Below, piece by piece: positions 1 through 9,315 of a stretch of 64,000 nt of DNA. The position numbers and the translations under genes are program-made. This DNA is from Nostoc linckia FACHB-104 (GTDB taxonomy: Bacteria; Cyanobacteriota; Cyanobacteriia; Cyanobacteriales; Nostocaceae). Each line of letters opens with the position of its first letter. Position 1 is the first letter of the stretch. Where the stretch lies: assembly GCF_014696615.1 (NCBI RefSeq), contig NZ_JACJQJ010000016.1:90772-154771 (forward strand), written 5' to 3'. The notes beneath the pieces were generated by a model, which was given only the letters and a program-made list of their open reading frames with translations, did no database searches and was not told the DNA's origin.

Positions 1-162
1 ATAGTTGTCACTGGTTATTTGTCATTTGTTATTCGTCATTTTCCTGCGTCTTTCTCATACCTCATTCCTAATTCTTTATCAGTAGACCTCTCGTCGGTTA
101 CTTGTTACTAGTTACTAGAATAGAATTTGTTGGGTGCTATAGGATTGCGGTAGGACTAGAAA

Positions 163-999
163 ATGAAACTAACAGAAAAACTTGAGCGACTAAAAGCGAT
201 ATTCGCAGAAATGGAGCAGGCGCTAATTGCTTACTCTGGGGGTGTTGATAGTACTTTGGTTGTCAAGATTGCTTATGATGTTTTAGGCGATCGCGCTTTG
301 GCTGTGACGGCTGTTTCACCGTCGTTATTGCCGGAAGAATTGGAAGATGCGAAAATTCAAGCGGCAACTATTGGGATTCCCCATCAAATTGTTCAGACAA
401 ACGAAATGGACAATCCCAATTACACTTCCAACCCTGTCAACCGCTGCTATTTCTGCAAAAGTGAATTACACGACACTCTCAAGCCTTTAGCTAGGGAATT
501 GGGTTATCCCTATGTGGTGGATGGAGTCAACGCCGATGATTTACACGATTATCGCCCAGGAATTCAAGCAGCTAAAGAAAGAGGTGCGCGATCGCCTTTA
601 GCAGAAGTCGGTGTGACTAAAATGGAAGTCCGCCAGCTTTCCCAAGAACTCGGTTTACCTTGGTGGGATAAACCCGCACAACCTTGTCTCAGTTCCCGTT
701 TTCCCTATGGTGAAGAGATTACTGTTACTAAGTTACAACGCGTTGGCAGGGCAGAAATTTACCTGCGTAAGTTGGGGTTAAAAAATTTGCGCGTGCGTTC
801 GGAAGGTGATACAGCAAGGATTGAATTACCACCAGAACAAATCAAAGAATTTGTCTTGACGACAGATTTACAACAAGTAGTGTCTGCTTTTCAAGAATTT
901 GGTTTTATGTACGTCACTCTTGATTTAGAAGGCTATCGCAGTGGTAAGTTAAATCAAGTGTTGCAGCCGCAAGCCTTGAGCTTGAAAAATTATAGCTAA
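163..999 (+). CDS. larE: ATP-dependent sulfur transferase LarE-like (PP-loop)
   Basis: PP-loop motif SGGVDSTL near the N-terminus, NRCYFCKSEL and PCLSSRFPYG motifs typical of the LarE family. Confidence 0.85.
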   Translation: MKLTEKLERLKAIFAEMEQALIAYSGGVDSTLVVKIAYDVLGDRALAVTAVSPSLLPEELEDAKIQAATIGIPHQIVQTNEMDNPNYTSNPVNRCYFCKSELHDTLKPLARELGYPYVVDGVNADDLHDYRPGIQAAKERGARSPLAEVGVTKMEVRQLSQELGLPWWDKPAQPCLSSRFPYGEEITVTKLQRVGRAEIYLRKLGLKNLRVRSEGDTARIELPPEQIKEFVLTTDLQQVVSAFQEFGFMYVTLDLEGYRSGKLNQVLQPQALSLKNYS

Positions 1000-1243
1000 T
1001 CGGATAGCGATCGCTCATGGCCCAGTCACCCGTCCTATTGGTAGAGGTGTATATTTTTACTATCAAGATAGCTTGATCATTGAAATTTGCTGCCATCCTC
1101 AATCAAGCTGACACTTTCACAGAAAAACTACGAAAATTGACTTTGATAGTTATATTCTTTTGATTAAATTCCGAAAAAATGCTTGCATAATTACCTCAAA
1201 GGTTACCTAATATACCTTACAACTGCAAGCCAATATTTTATCG

Positions 1244-2932
1244 ATGAAAAAGTTTATTGTATTATTTTTCATCAGCTTATTGCTAGTTACAGCAACACCA
1301 GCAATGGCTCAATTTTCCCTACCTATCCCCATACCAACAGTCCCCATCCCTATACCTGAGATCCCAACACCACAACTTCCCATCCCCGATATTACCAAAC
1401 TGATAGAGGGAGACCCCCCTATCAGCACTAGTTTTGCCGATACTCGCCAGCAATCAACCCTTCCTGATAACTTTAAACCCCAGAAATTCCAACGCTTAAC
1501 ACAGCTACCACGCAGCACTAAAGGTGGTTTTTTATTGCGTCCGGGGGCTTTTGAATTGGCAGTGGAAAGTTACTGTTTACGAGCAGGTACTCATGGGCCT
1601 AGTCAGGGAAACGGCTATCTCTACGCACCTCTAAAAGGTTCCAAAGCTGGACTTATCCAGCAAATTCTGCAAAACTCCGTCCGTCATCCAGAAATTCCCC
1701 AAAAAGATATACAAATGTTGCTATGGGCTATTATTGCCCGCACAAAAATTAGTGATACTAACGCAGAAATCCAGCAAACAGCAGCAAAATTACTCACTAA
1801 AGATGAGATTTTTCAACTCAACGGCGGTGCTTTGGGCTTAATACCCAAATCATTACTAGATAAAGCCACTGCTAATTTGCCTTCTCCATTACGTTTGGTG
1901 TTTGAAACAGAAGCGCGTATCCGAGAAATGCTCACGATAAAGAGTACAAGTTACACACAACTAGAACAAATTGCAGTGTTGGCTGGAGAACCGCAACGAG
2001 ATGGCCCAGAAATACCAGAGGGTCGTTGGTCACTTAATCCCCAAGGATTTTACATCCGTTATCTGCCTACTTCCTACAGCAAGACACTTATTCAGATTTA
2101 CGTTCCTGAGAATTTTCGTAAGCAAGCAAATGCAAATGTAAACTTAGCACCTAAGTCTACAAAACAAGCATTACTTTTAACACAAGATGGGGGCGCAGAA
2201 TATAATCCCGCTGGTGAAGTTGCTGTTCCTGGTGACACAGGAAGACAGCGCTTAGGTTTATCTGCTCGTCCGGCTGATGGAGGTACTGCCGATGCAGGTA
2301 ACGATGCAGGTAATGACCCAGGTAATGACGCAAGCGGTACTCCTGGTACAGGTAATAATGCAAACGGTGCTTCTGGTACAGGTAATGATACAAGTTCACA
2401 GCCAGACTCATCTGCTCCCAGAACAGGAAATACCCTAACACCCACACCTAAAGCGCCATCAAAATTAGAAATCTTTTGTAATCCTGTAGTCAGGCAGTCT
2501 CTTGACCAAGACTGGCAAGGAACACAAGCTGATAATAGAGAGAGACTGAGATGGGTGTTGTGGAATAGCACCACTGGAAAACTTTCAGTCACAAATGTCA
2601 CAGTAGGAGATCCCATTAGTGGTAGCGTTGCATCAGGAAACACCCCGCCTGATGAAAATGGTGTATACGTGGTGGGAATATATCATACCCATCCCCCCAA
2701 AAATTTAGACCCAGAACCAGGTAGTGTTCAAGTACGTGGCCCTAGTCCTTTTAATGACATAGTTCATGCAGATACAAGGAAAGTACCTTCTCTAGTCAGA
2801 GATTATACAGATAACAATCTCACGACCGTTGTGGACTATCTCTACGGCCCCAACAAAAGGGGTGAAGCACAACCTGGCGGCGACGTGATGACAAATGTTC
2901 ATCAATTGCCTTTGGGTACATGTGGTTCTTAA
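1244..2932 (+). CDS. Secreted protein with Pro-rich N-terminus, Gly/Asn-rich linker and C-terminal JAB/DUF4329-like domain (putative)
   Basis: Signal peptide MKKFIVLFFISLLLVTATPAMA; low-complexity GND/GTGN linker; C-terminal GIYHTHPP...GPSPFNDI resembling an HxH...S..D JAMM-like motif. Confidence 0.55.
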   Translation: MKKFIVLFFISLLLVTATPAMAQFSLPIPIPTVPIPIPEIPTPQLPIPDITKLIEGDPPISTSFADTRQQSTLPDNFKPQKFQRLTQLPRSTKGGFLLRPGAFELAVESYCLRAGTHGPSQGNGYLYAPLKGSKAGLIQQILQNSVRHPEIPQKDIQMLLWAIIARTKISDTNAEIQQTAAKLLTKDEIFQLNGGALGLIPKSLLDKATANLPSPLRLVFETEARIREMLTIKSTSYTQLEQIAVLAGEPQRDGPEIPEGRWSLNPQGFYIRYLPTSYSKTLIQIYVPENFRKQANANVNLAPKSTKQALLLTQDGGAEYNPAGEVAVPGDTGRQRLGLSARPADGGTADAGNDAGNDPGNDASGTPGTGNNANGASGTGNDTSSQPDSSAPRTGNTLTPTPKAPSKLEIFCNPVVRQSLDQDWQGTQADNRERLRWVLWNSTTGKLSVTNVTVGDPISGSVASGNTPPDENGVYVVGIYHTHPPKNLDPEPGSVQVRGPSPFNDIVHADTRKVPSLVRDYTDNNLTTVVDYLYGPNKRGEAQPGGDVMTNVHQLPLGTCGS

Positions 2933-3052
2933 TCCTCTTTTGCTAGATTGGGAAAATCTAATCGCCCCAAGGTTTACAGGGCTTTAATTTCCACGGTTTG
3001 TCTATAAATTTTAGTTTCTAATAGAAACTAAAGCCTCAAACCTTGATGTAAA

Positions 3053-3088
3053 CAATAATCTCAGGCTGATTCTGAGATTATTGTTTTT
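3053..3088 (+). terminator. Rho-independent terminator-like hairpin
   Basis: CAATAATCTCAG / CTGAGATTATTG 12-bp perfect stem followed by TTTTT, downstream of the 1244-2932 CDS. Confidence 0.6.
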
Positions 3089-3108
3089 CGAGTGTGATCA
3101 AACAGATA

Positions 3109-3618
3109 TTAATCCGCGATCGCCCATCTGACATAAGGACGAGAAGCTGCTACAGTTTTGTAGGTGATTTCCTTAGCATTTGCCTGAATTTTTCGCAAAT
3201 CGACACGGAAATATGCTTGCTTATTCTTAAATTTCACATTGTAGAATGTGTATTCTTTATTCTGTGTTTGACCAACACACGAAGCATAATTATCGTTTAA
3301 GTTGGCAACATATTCTACAACTTGCTTATTAGATGAAACTAATTTCGTTGAGTTAGAAAATGGTCTAGTATCAGCAACTACTGTATGTTCAGCACCACCT
3401 TCATAAGGTAGTGTCAACCACCATAAACCAACTGACTCAGGACAATTACCTGCACTACGTTGTACATTTAATTTCACATTTGGTGTAGAAATTGGCCCTG
3501 GTGGTGACTCTGGTTGTGCTTGTGCTTTAGCAAAAAGTGTTACTACTACAGCTAAAGGAGAGACAATTACAGCAAGAGTTGTTAATTTTATCCAAGTATT
3601 CATATAGATTTCTTTCAA
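3109..3618 (-). CDS. Hypothetical secreted protein
   Basis: 169-aa ORF with signal peptide-like N-terminus (MNTWIKLTTLAVIVSPLAVVVTLFAKAQAQ, from the internal Met). Confidence 0.6.
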   Translation of the reverse strand: MKEIYMNTWIKLTTLAVIVSPLAVVVTLFAKAQAQPESPPGPISTPNVKLNVQRSAGNCPESVGLWWLTLPYEGGAEHTVVADTRPFSNSTKLVSSNKQVVEYVANLNDNYASCVGQTQNKEYTFYNVKFKNKQAYFRVDLRKIQANAKEITYKTVAASRPYVRWAIAD

Positions 3619-3777
3619 TTCAAGCTATCTAATTAATATTGACTTGCAAAATATTGCAAAAGTGTCGTCTTATTTAAGATTACCGTGTTGTCAGTTACAG
3701 TTCTACACAACTAATTCAGGCAACAATGTTAATAAATATTTGAGAATGCAGCCCCATCGGAATATTGCGGCTCTTTC

Positions 3778-5469
3778 ATGAAACCTAGAATTATTGTTTG
3801 TGGCTTAGGACGGACTGGATATAAAGTCTTTCGTCTGCTGCGACAGCAGGGTGCGTTTGTAGTTGGTATTCATCACAAGCCTATCCCTGGCGAAACCGCA
3901 GGAGATGTGATTATTGGCGATTTACATACGGCGGCTACCCTCAAAGCCGCTGGAATTGAGGAATCCCATACTTTAGTAATTGCTAGCTCTGATGATGCGC
4001 GCAATTTAGCAATTATGATGCAAGCGCGGATACTAAATCCGCATATTCGCATCATCAACCGCTTTTATAATAGTAGTTTGGCAGAACGTCTCGATCATAC
4101 TTTGCCAGACCATTTAAGTATGAGTGTGGTGGGTTTGGCAGCACCAGTGTTTACTTTTGCCGCACTGGGTAATAAAGCGATCGGACAAATTAAATTATTT
4201 CAACAAACTTGGCCGATTCAAGAAGAATATATTGATGAGTATCATCCCTGGTTAGGTCGTAAATTAGGCGATTTATGGGAAGATAGGTCGCGAATGTTAA
4301 TCTATTACTTACCTGTAGAAGGTGATTTAGATTTAGTGGCGGCGGTGCTATCTGGGCAAGAATTAAAAGTAGGCGATCGCTTAATTGTTGGGATCCAACC
4401 TCGCGTTCGTCCTATCCGCAAATCATGGGTAAGTAAAGTCCTCAAAGTTCTCACTAGTTTGCAGCAATTTCAAAAACATGCTCAATCAGTTGTAGCGATG
4501 GCAATGGTGTTATTTGCTATTATTTTGATGGCTACACTTACCTATGTTTCTGCTAGTTTAAATATCTCTTTTATCGATGCTTTATATTTTGCAGTCGGCA
4601 TGATTACGGGAGCAGGTGGTAATGACAAAATAGTCGAAAATGCTCCTAGTAGTATTAAAGTATTTACTGTTGTGATGATGTTAGTTGGTGCAGCAGTAAT
4701 TGGTATTTGGTATGCCATGCTCACCGATTTTATTTTAGGTAATCGCTTTAAGCAATTTTGGGATGCGGCTCGCATTCCACAGCGACATCACTACATAGTC
4801 TGCGGCTTGAGTGGTATTGGCGTGAGAATTGTGCAAGAACTCCATGCAAGTGGACATGAGGTAGTAGTCATTGAAACCGACAGCAACAACAGATTTGTCA
4901 ACACGACCCGCGGCTTAGGTATTCCCGTAATACAAGGTGATGCCAGTTTCCGCGCTATTCTCCAAGCCAGTAATATAGATAATGCTGTCGCCGTGCTGGC
5001 TGTTACTAGCAACGATGCCATTAATTTAGAAATTGCGCTCAAAGCTAAAGGATTATCACCCAGCATTCCTGTCATTGTCCATTATGCTGACCCAGATTTT
5101 GCAGGGATGGCACAACAAGTATTTGATTTTGAAGCCGTACTTAGTCCTGCGGAACTAGCTGCACCAGCTTTTGCGGCTGCTGCATTAGGAGGACGCATCT
5201 TAGGTAATGGGATTACCGCCGATAGTTTGTGGGTAGCCTTCGCCACGATGATTACACCAGCACATCCATTTTGTGGTGAATTAGTCAAAGATGCTGCGAT
5301 GTCGGCTGATTTTGTCCCTTTGTACCTAGAAGCGAGTTGCCAAACCTTTCACGGCTGGGATTTATTAGAAACTCAACTCAGTCCAGGCGATATTTTATAT
5401 TTAACAATGCCAGCAAATAGATTATATGAATTGTGGCGAGATGGGCGATCGCAAGTAATGGTAAGTTGA
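3778..5469 (+). CDS. RCK/TrkA-N - 2TM pore - RCK potassium channel-like protein
   Basis: Two Rossmann motifs (IIVCGLGRTGYKVFRLL; YIVCGLSGIGVRIVQEL) flanking two TM helices with pore-like segment VGMITGAGGND. Confidence 0.75.
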   Translation: MKPRIIVCGLGRTGYKVFRLLRQQGAFVVGIHHKPIPGETAGDVIIGDLHTAATLKAAGIEESHTLVIASSDDARNLAIMMQARILNPHIRIINRFYNSSLAERLDHTLPDHLSMSVVGLAAPVFTFAALGNKAIGQIKLFQQTWPIQEEYIDEYHPWLGRKLGDLWEDRSRMLIYYLPVEGDLDLVAAVLSGQELKVGDRLIVGIQPRVRPIRKSWVSKVLKVLTSLQQFQKHAQSVVAMAMVLFAIILMATLTYVSASLNISFIDALYFAVGMITGAGGNDKIVENAPSSIKVFTVVMMLVGAAVIGIWYAMLTDFILGNRFKQFWDAARIPQRHHYIVCGLSGIGVRIVQELHASGHEVVVIETDSNNRFVNTTRGLGIPVIQGDASFRAILQASNIDNAVAVLAVTSNDAINLEIALKAKGLSPSIPVIVHYADPDFAGMAQQVFDFEAVLSPAELAAPAFAAAALGGRILGNGITADSLWVAFATMITPAHPFCGELVKDAAMSADFVPLYLEASCQTFHGWDLLETQLSPGDILYLTMPANRLYELWRDGRSQVMVS

Positions 5470-5470
5470 T

Positions 5471-5556
5471 TGTTGGTGTTTGGTGTTTGGTGTTTGGTGT
5501 TTGGTGTTTGGTGTTTGGTGTTTGGTGTTTGGTGTTTGGTGTTTGGTGTTTGGTGT
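5471..5556 (+). repeat. STRR heptanucleotide tandem repeat (TTTGGTG)n
   Basis: About eleven consecutive TGTTTGG/TTTGGTG units immediately after the stop codon of the channel gene. Confidence 0.95.
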
Positions 5557-5642
5557 TGGTAATTTATCCTTATCCCCTCTCTTTTCGTGGGAACTAATTA
5601 CGCAAGAAAACGTCTAATTTTTTTTATTAAATTAGTTCCAAT

Positions 5643-6908
5643 ATGAAAGTTAGGTCTATTAAAACTGCGATCGCTTTATCGCTGATTAGTGTGGGATTTT
5701 CGCAAACTGCTCATACTCAAACTCCCAGCGCAAATAACGCACAATTTACACAGCAAGTTGCATCACTTCGTCTCCAAGGGCCAAAGGGTTTAGAGACATT
5801 TCTTAATATTCATGCACAAGAATTAAAAAACCCTTCGCCACAAATAAAAGAGGCGTTAGACAAACTTTGTCAGCAACGAGATTGCTATGCTTCTAAACTT
5901 TATTGGTACACCGATTTAGAACAAGCAAAAGCTGCTGCTAAAGCTAGTAATAAACCTATACTTTCATTACGTTTGTTAGGAAATCTTGACCAAGATTTAA
6001 GCTGTGCCAATAGTCGCTTTTTCCGCGTAGCATTATATCCCAATGTAGAAATTTCTAAATTCCTGCGCGATCGCTATATTCTCCACTGGCAATCTGTACG
6101 TCCTGTCCCCAAAGTTACCATAGATTTTGGTGATGGACGCAAGCTAGAACGCACTATTACAGGTAATAGTATTCACTATATTCTTGATAGTTCTGGCGAA
6201 CCAGTTGATGCAATTCCTGGTTTATATGGGCCGCAAGCATTCCTACGTCAGTTAGTAGCTGGGGAAAAAGCAGTTAAAGAATACACTAATTCCAAAGGTG
6301 TAGCCCGCGCTGGTTTTTTGCAAGAGTATCATCGCCAACAATTAGCATCTAGCCAACGTCAATGGGGAGTAGATTTAGCAAAACTAGGTATTAAAAATCT
6401 CCCTCGTCTTGTAGAAATTCCTGCTAATAATAGTGAAACACCTAGTGCAGCGGTAGCTGGTACTATAGCTGTGAGTAAAATGCGAGTTGAATCTCCTTTG
6501 TTGCGAGATATTAATATTGCTAGTAGCAATCAAACAGCACTTCAAGATATTACTGACTCAGCAACATGGCAGCGAATTGCCCAACTTTACACAGTAGATG
6601 CCAAGTTAGATAATAACAGTGTGGCATTAATACGTAACAAACGTTTTCCAGGTAATAAAGCTGATAATTTACAGCGAGTTGTAGGGAATTTTGAAACTGT
6701 AATGGCATTAGATACGATCAGGAATGAATATACACTGCATAACCAAATTCATCAGTGGTTTATTCAGGGTAATGCCACAAATAATGTGAATAAATTGAAT
6801 GAAAAAGTTTACGCTGAATTGTTTTTAACTCCTAATTCCGATCCTTGGCTGGGATTGATGAGTAATGACAGTTACAGCGGAATTGATAATGATGGAATCC
6901 GCAAGTAA
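5643..6908 (+). CDS. Secreted thioredoxin-fold-like hypothetical protein
   Basis: Signal peptide; LYWYTDLEQAKAAAKASNKPILSLRLLGN resembles the thioredoxin/DUF255-like N-terminal strand-helix; no CxxC. Confidence 0.5.
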   Translation: MKVRSIKTAIALSLISVGFSQTAHTQTPSANNAQFTQQVASLRLQGPKGLETFLNIHAQELKNPSPQIKEALDKLCQQRDCYASKLYWYTDLEQAKAAAKASNKPILSLRLLGNLDQDLSCANSRFFRVALYPNVEISKFLRDRYILHWQSVRPVPKVTIDFGDGRKLERTITGNSIHYILDSSGEPVDAIPGLYGPQAFLRQLVAGEKAVKEYTNSKGVARAGFLQEYHRQQLASSQRQWGVDLAKLGIKNLPRLVEIPANNSETPSAAVAGTIAVSKMRVESPLLRDINIASSNQTALQDITDSATWQRIAQLYTVDAKLDNNSVALIRNKRFPGNKADNLQRVVGNFETVMALDTIRNEYTLHNQIHQWFIQGNATNNVNKLNEKVYAELFLTPNSDPWLGLMSNDSYSGIDNDGIRK

Positions 6909-7005
6909 TGTAAAAAATGTTGGTTCTTCCGGTGTCGCAAACTAGTTTTGTTTACAGTCTGGGGAATTGTTTTTTACATACTTGTACATTTTCACCACGA
7001 CTGAC

Positions 7006-7401
7006 TTAGCAGCCACAATTTATCTTAGTACCAGGTTGCGCTTTCTTGCCATCAGTAGCGTAGCCATCACGTTTCCACCAATCAAGACCACCAATAAGTT
7101 CGCGTACTTCAAAGCCTAAGGTCAGTAATTTAAGTGCTGTTTTAGTTGAAGCGTTGCAACCAATACCATCGCAATAGCAGACATAAAGCTGTGATTTATT
7201 GAGCATCTCAGTTGAATTGAAACAGATTTCTTTGTGCGGAAGGTTTAATGCTCCTGGAATATGTTCATTCGCGAAGGCTTCTGGTGAACGACCATCAACA
7301 ACGGTGATTGCTTGTCCACTATTTAACGCAACGTAAAGATCCCATGAATCCATCTCATACGCAAGTTTACGTTGATAATGCGCCATTTGCTCTACGCTCA
7401 T
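7006..7401 (-). CDS. Rhodanese-like domain protein
   Basis: VVDGRSPEAFANEHIPGALNLPHKEI plus YVCYCDGIGCNAS active-site loop. Confidence 0.85.
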   Translation of the reverse strand: MSVEQMAHYQRKLAYEMDSWDLYVALNSGQAITVVDGRSPEAFANEHIPGALNLPHKEICFNSTEMLNKSQLYVCYCDGIGCNASTKTALKLLTLGFEVRELIGGLDWWKRDGYATDGKKAQPGTKINCGC

Positions 7402-8002
7402 TATTCTTTCCTTTTACTCAAAAGTTCAATTCTTGACCTTGACTAATAATTTCATCAAACTTCCTTGTACTGATATTTTACCTGCTTTCATTGCATATCT
7501 GTAAATTTATCATTGCCAGGGTTAATTTAATACAAAGAAAAATTTTTATAAAAATGTAAAAGTTATGAAATATAGTTATTTAGCTTTGATTGTTGGCACT
7601 GTTACAACCCATTAAATTGAAAGCGTCTAATATACTTCCAGACCTTAATAAAACAAAAGTAGTTTATTTAAGCATAATTATTTAATGCTTGAGAGAGGCT
7701 CCTTATCTTTATATTCCGCTACACCAAAATGTTCTGTGGTGCATTTCTCAACTATTCAGTTTTTAGATGGAGTTAGACATTATAAAACAATAATTACTCA
7801 ACATTAAATTACGGATGAAACCTTAATCAATAGTTAAGGAAAACTATCTGTAGCTTGTCAGACAAATTTTAATTAATTCACATCAAGCAATCAAAATATC
7901 AACTAAAGTTCTGAATTAAAAATTGGTAGCAACTACTTAATTGTTGATAAGCTAATTACTTTCTACTTTCAGATTGTATGCGCCACCAGTAAGAGGTAAT
8001 GT

Positions 8003-9226
8003 ATGGTGCAAAACTCAAAATTAGGGTACAGATTGTCCCCTAAATCGATTCTGCGTCTATCTGTGTTTATCAGTATAGTTGCATCTTTATTGGTTGGTGG
8101 CATCAGCTTTTATGCAGTAAAACGATTGCAATATTCTGGTAGTTCAGATACAAAAATCGCAGCGAAAAAATTACCAGAAATCACAACGGTAACAGCTTTA
8201 GGAAGACTTGAGCCAAAGGGAGAGATAATTAAACTCTCTGCTACTGTTTCTACACAAGGAAGCCGAGTAGAGCAGTTGTTGATTAAAGAAGGAGATAGAG
8301 TTAAAAAAGGTCAAGTAATAGCCATTTTAGACAGTCGCGATCGCCTTCAAGCAGCATTAAAAGAAGCACAAGAACAGGTTAAAGTTTCCCAGGCGAACCT
8401 CGCTAAAACCCAAGCTGGCGCTAAACGTGGTGAAATCCTCGCCCAACAAGCTGCGATCGCACGTTTAGCAGCAGAACGCCAAGGCAATATTGCGGCACAA
8501 ATCGCTACAGTTGAACGTTTACAGGCTCAAGTTGATAATGCTGCAGCGGAAGACAACCGCTATCAACAGTTGTACGAACAAGGTGCAATTTCCGCCTCTC
8601 AAAAAGATAGTAAGCGTCTCGCCCTAGAAAGCGCGCGCAAAAATCTCCAAGCAGCGCAAGCGCAGTTGCAACAAATTCAATCAGCTAGCCAGCAACAACT
8701 CAAAGAAGCCGCAGCTAACCTCGATCAAATTAGCGAAGTTCGCAGCGTCGATATCGCAGCAGCTAAAGCAGAAGTAGATCGTGCCATAGCAGCGATGAAT
8801 TTAGCACAAGCAAATCTACAACAAGCTTACGTGCGATCGCCTCAAGATGGGCAAGTTTTCGAGATTCACAGCCGCCCAGGAGAAATAGTTTCAGATGATG
8901 GTATCGCCAATCTTGGACAAACCAGCCAAATGTATGCAGTAGCTGAAGTCTACGAAAGCGATATCAGCAAAGTACATCCAGGACAAAGAGTGCGAGTAAT
9001 TAATGAATTTCTCCCCCATGAATTGCAGGGAACCGTTGATTGGGTTGGCTTACAAGTGCGCCGTCAAAATGTAGTTAATACTGATCCTGCTAGCAACATT
9101 GATGGCCGAGTTATTGAAGTTCATGTGCGTTTAGATCCAGACTCCACCCAGAAAGCAGCCAAGTTTACCAATATGCAAGTCAAAGTGGTTATTCAACTAT
9201 CAACGGGACTGGGTACTGGGGACTAG
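8003..9226 (+). CDS. devB: ABC exporter membrane fusion protein, DevB/HlyD family
   Basis: N-terminal TM, biotinyl-lipoyl-like hairpin, long coiled coil; followed by permease and ATPase genes. Confidence 0.85.
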   Translation: MVQNSKLGYRLSPKSILRLSVFISIVASLLVGGISFYAVKRLQYSGSSDTKIAAKKLPEITTVTALGRLEPKGEIIKLSATVSTQGSRVEQLLIKEGDRVKKGQVIAILDSRDRLQAALKEAQEQVKVSQANLAKTQAGAKRGEILAQQAAIARLAAERQGNIAAQIATVERLQAQVDNAAAEDNRYQQLYEQGAISASQKDSKRLALESARKNLQAAQAQLQQIQSASQQQLKEAAANLDQISEVRSVDIAAAKAEVDRAIAAMNLAQANLQQAYVRSPQDGQVFEIHSRPGEIVSDDGIANLGQTSQMYAVAEVYESDISKVHPGQRVRVINEFLPHELQGTVDWVGLQVRRQNVVNTDPASNIDGRVIEVHVRLDPDSTQKAAKFTNMQVKVVIQLSTGLGTGD

Positions 9227-9315
9227 GAGGAAATAAAAAATCACTATTGACTTTTCTTTTGTACAGACGCAATTCATCGTGTCTCCGTGACTCTTGACTT
9301 TACTCACCACTTTCC

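Noticed and set aside
2098-2643. Minus-strand 181-aa ORF opposite the secreted protein
   Set aside because: Antisense to a well-supported CDS; low-complexity composition mirrors the linker repeats
7402-8002. NtcA site (GTA-N8-TAC) upstream of devB
   Set aside because: Only GTAGCAACTAC (wrong spacing) was found; no convincing NtcA box by eye
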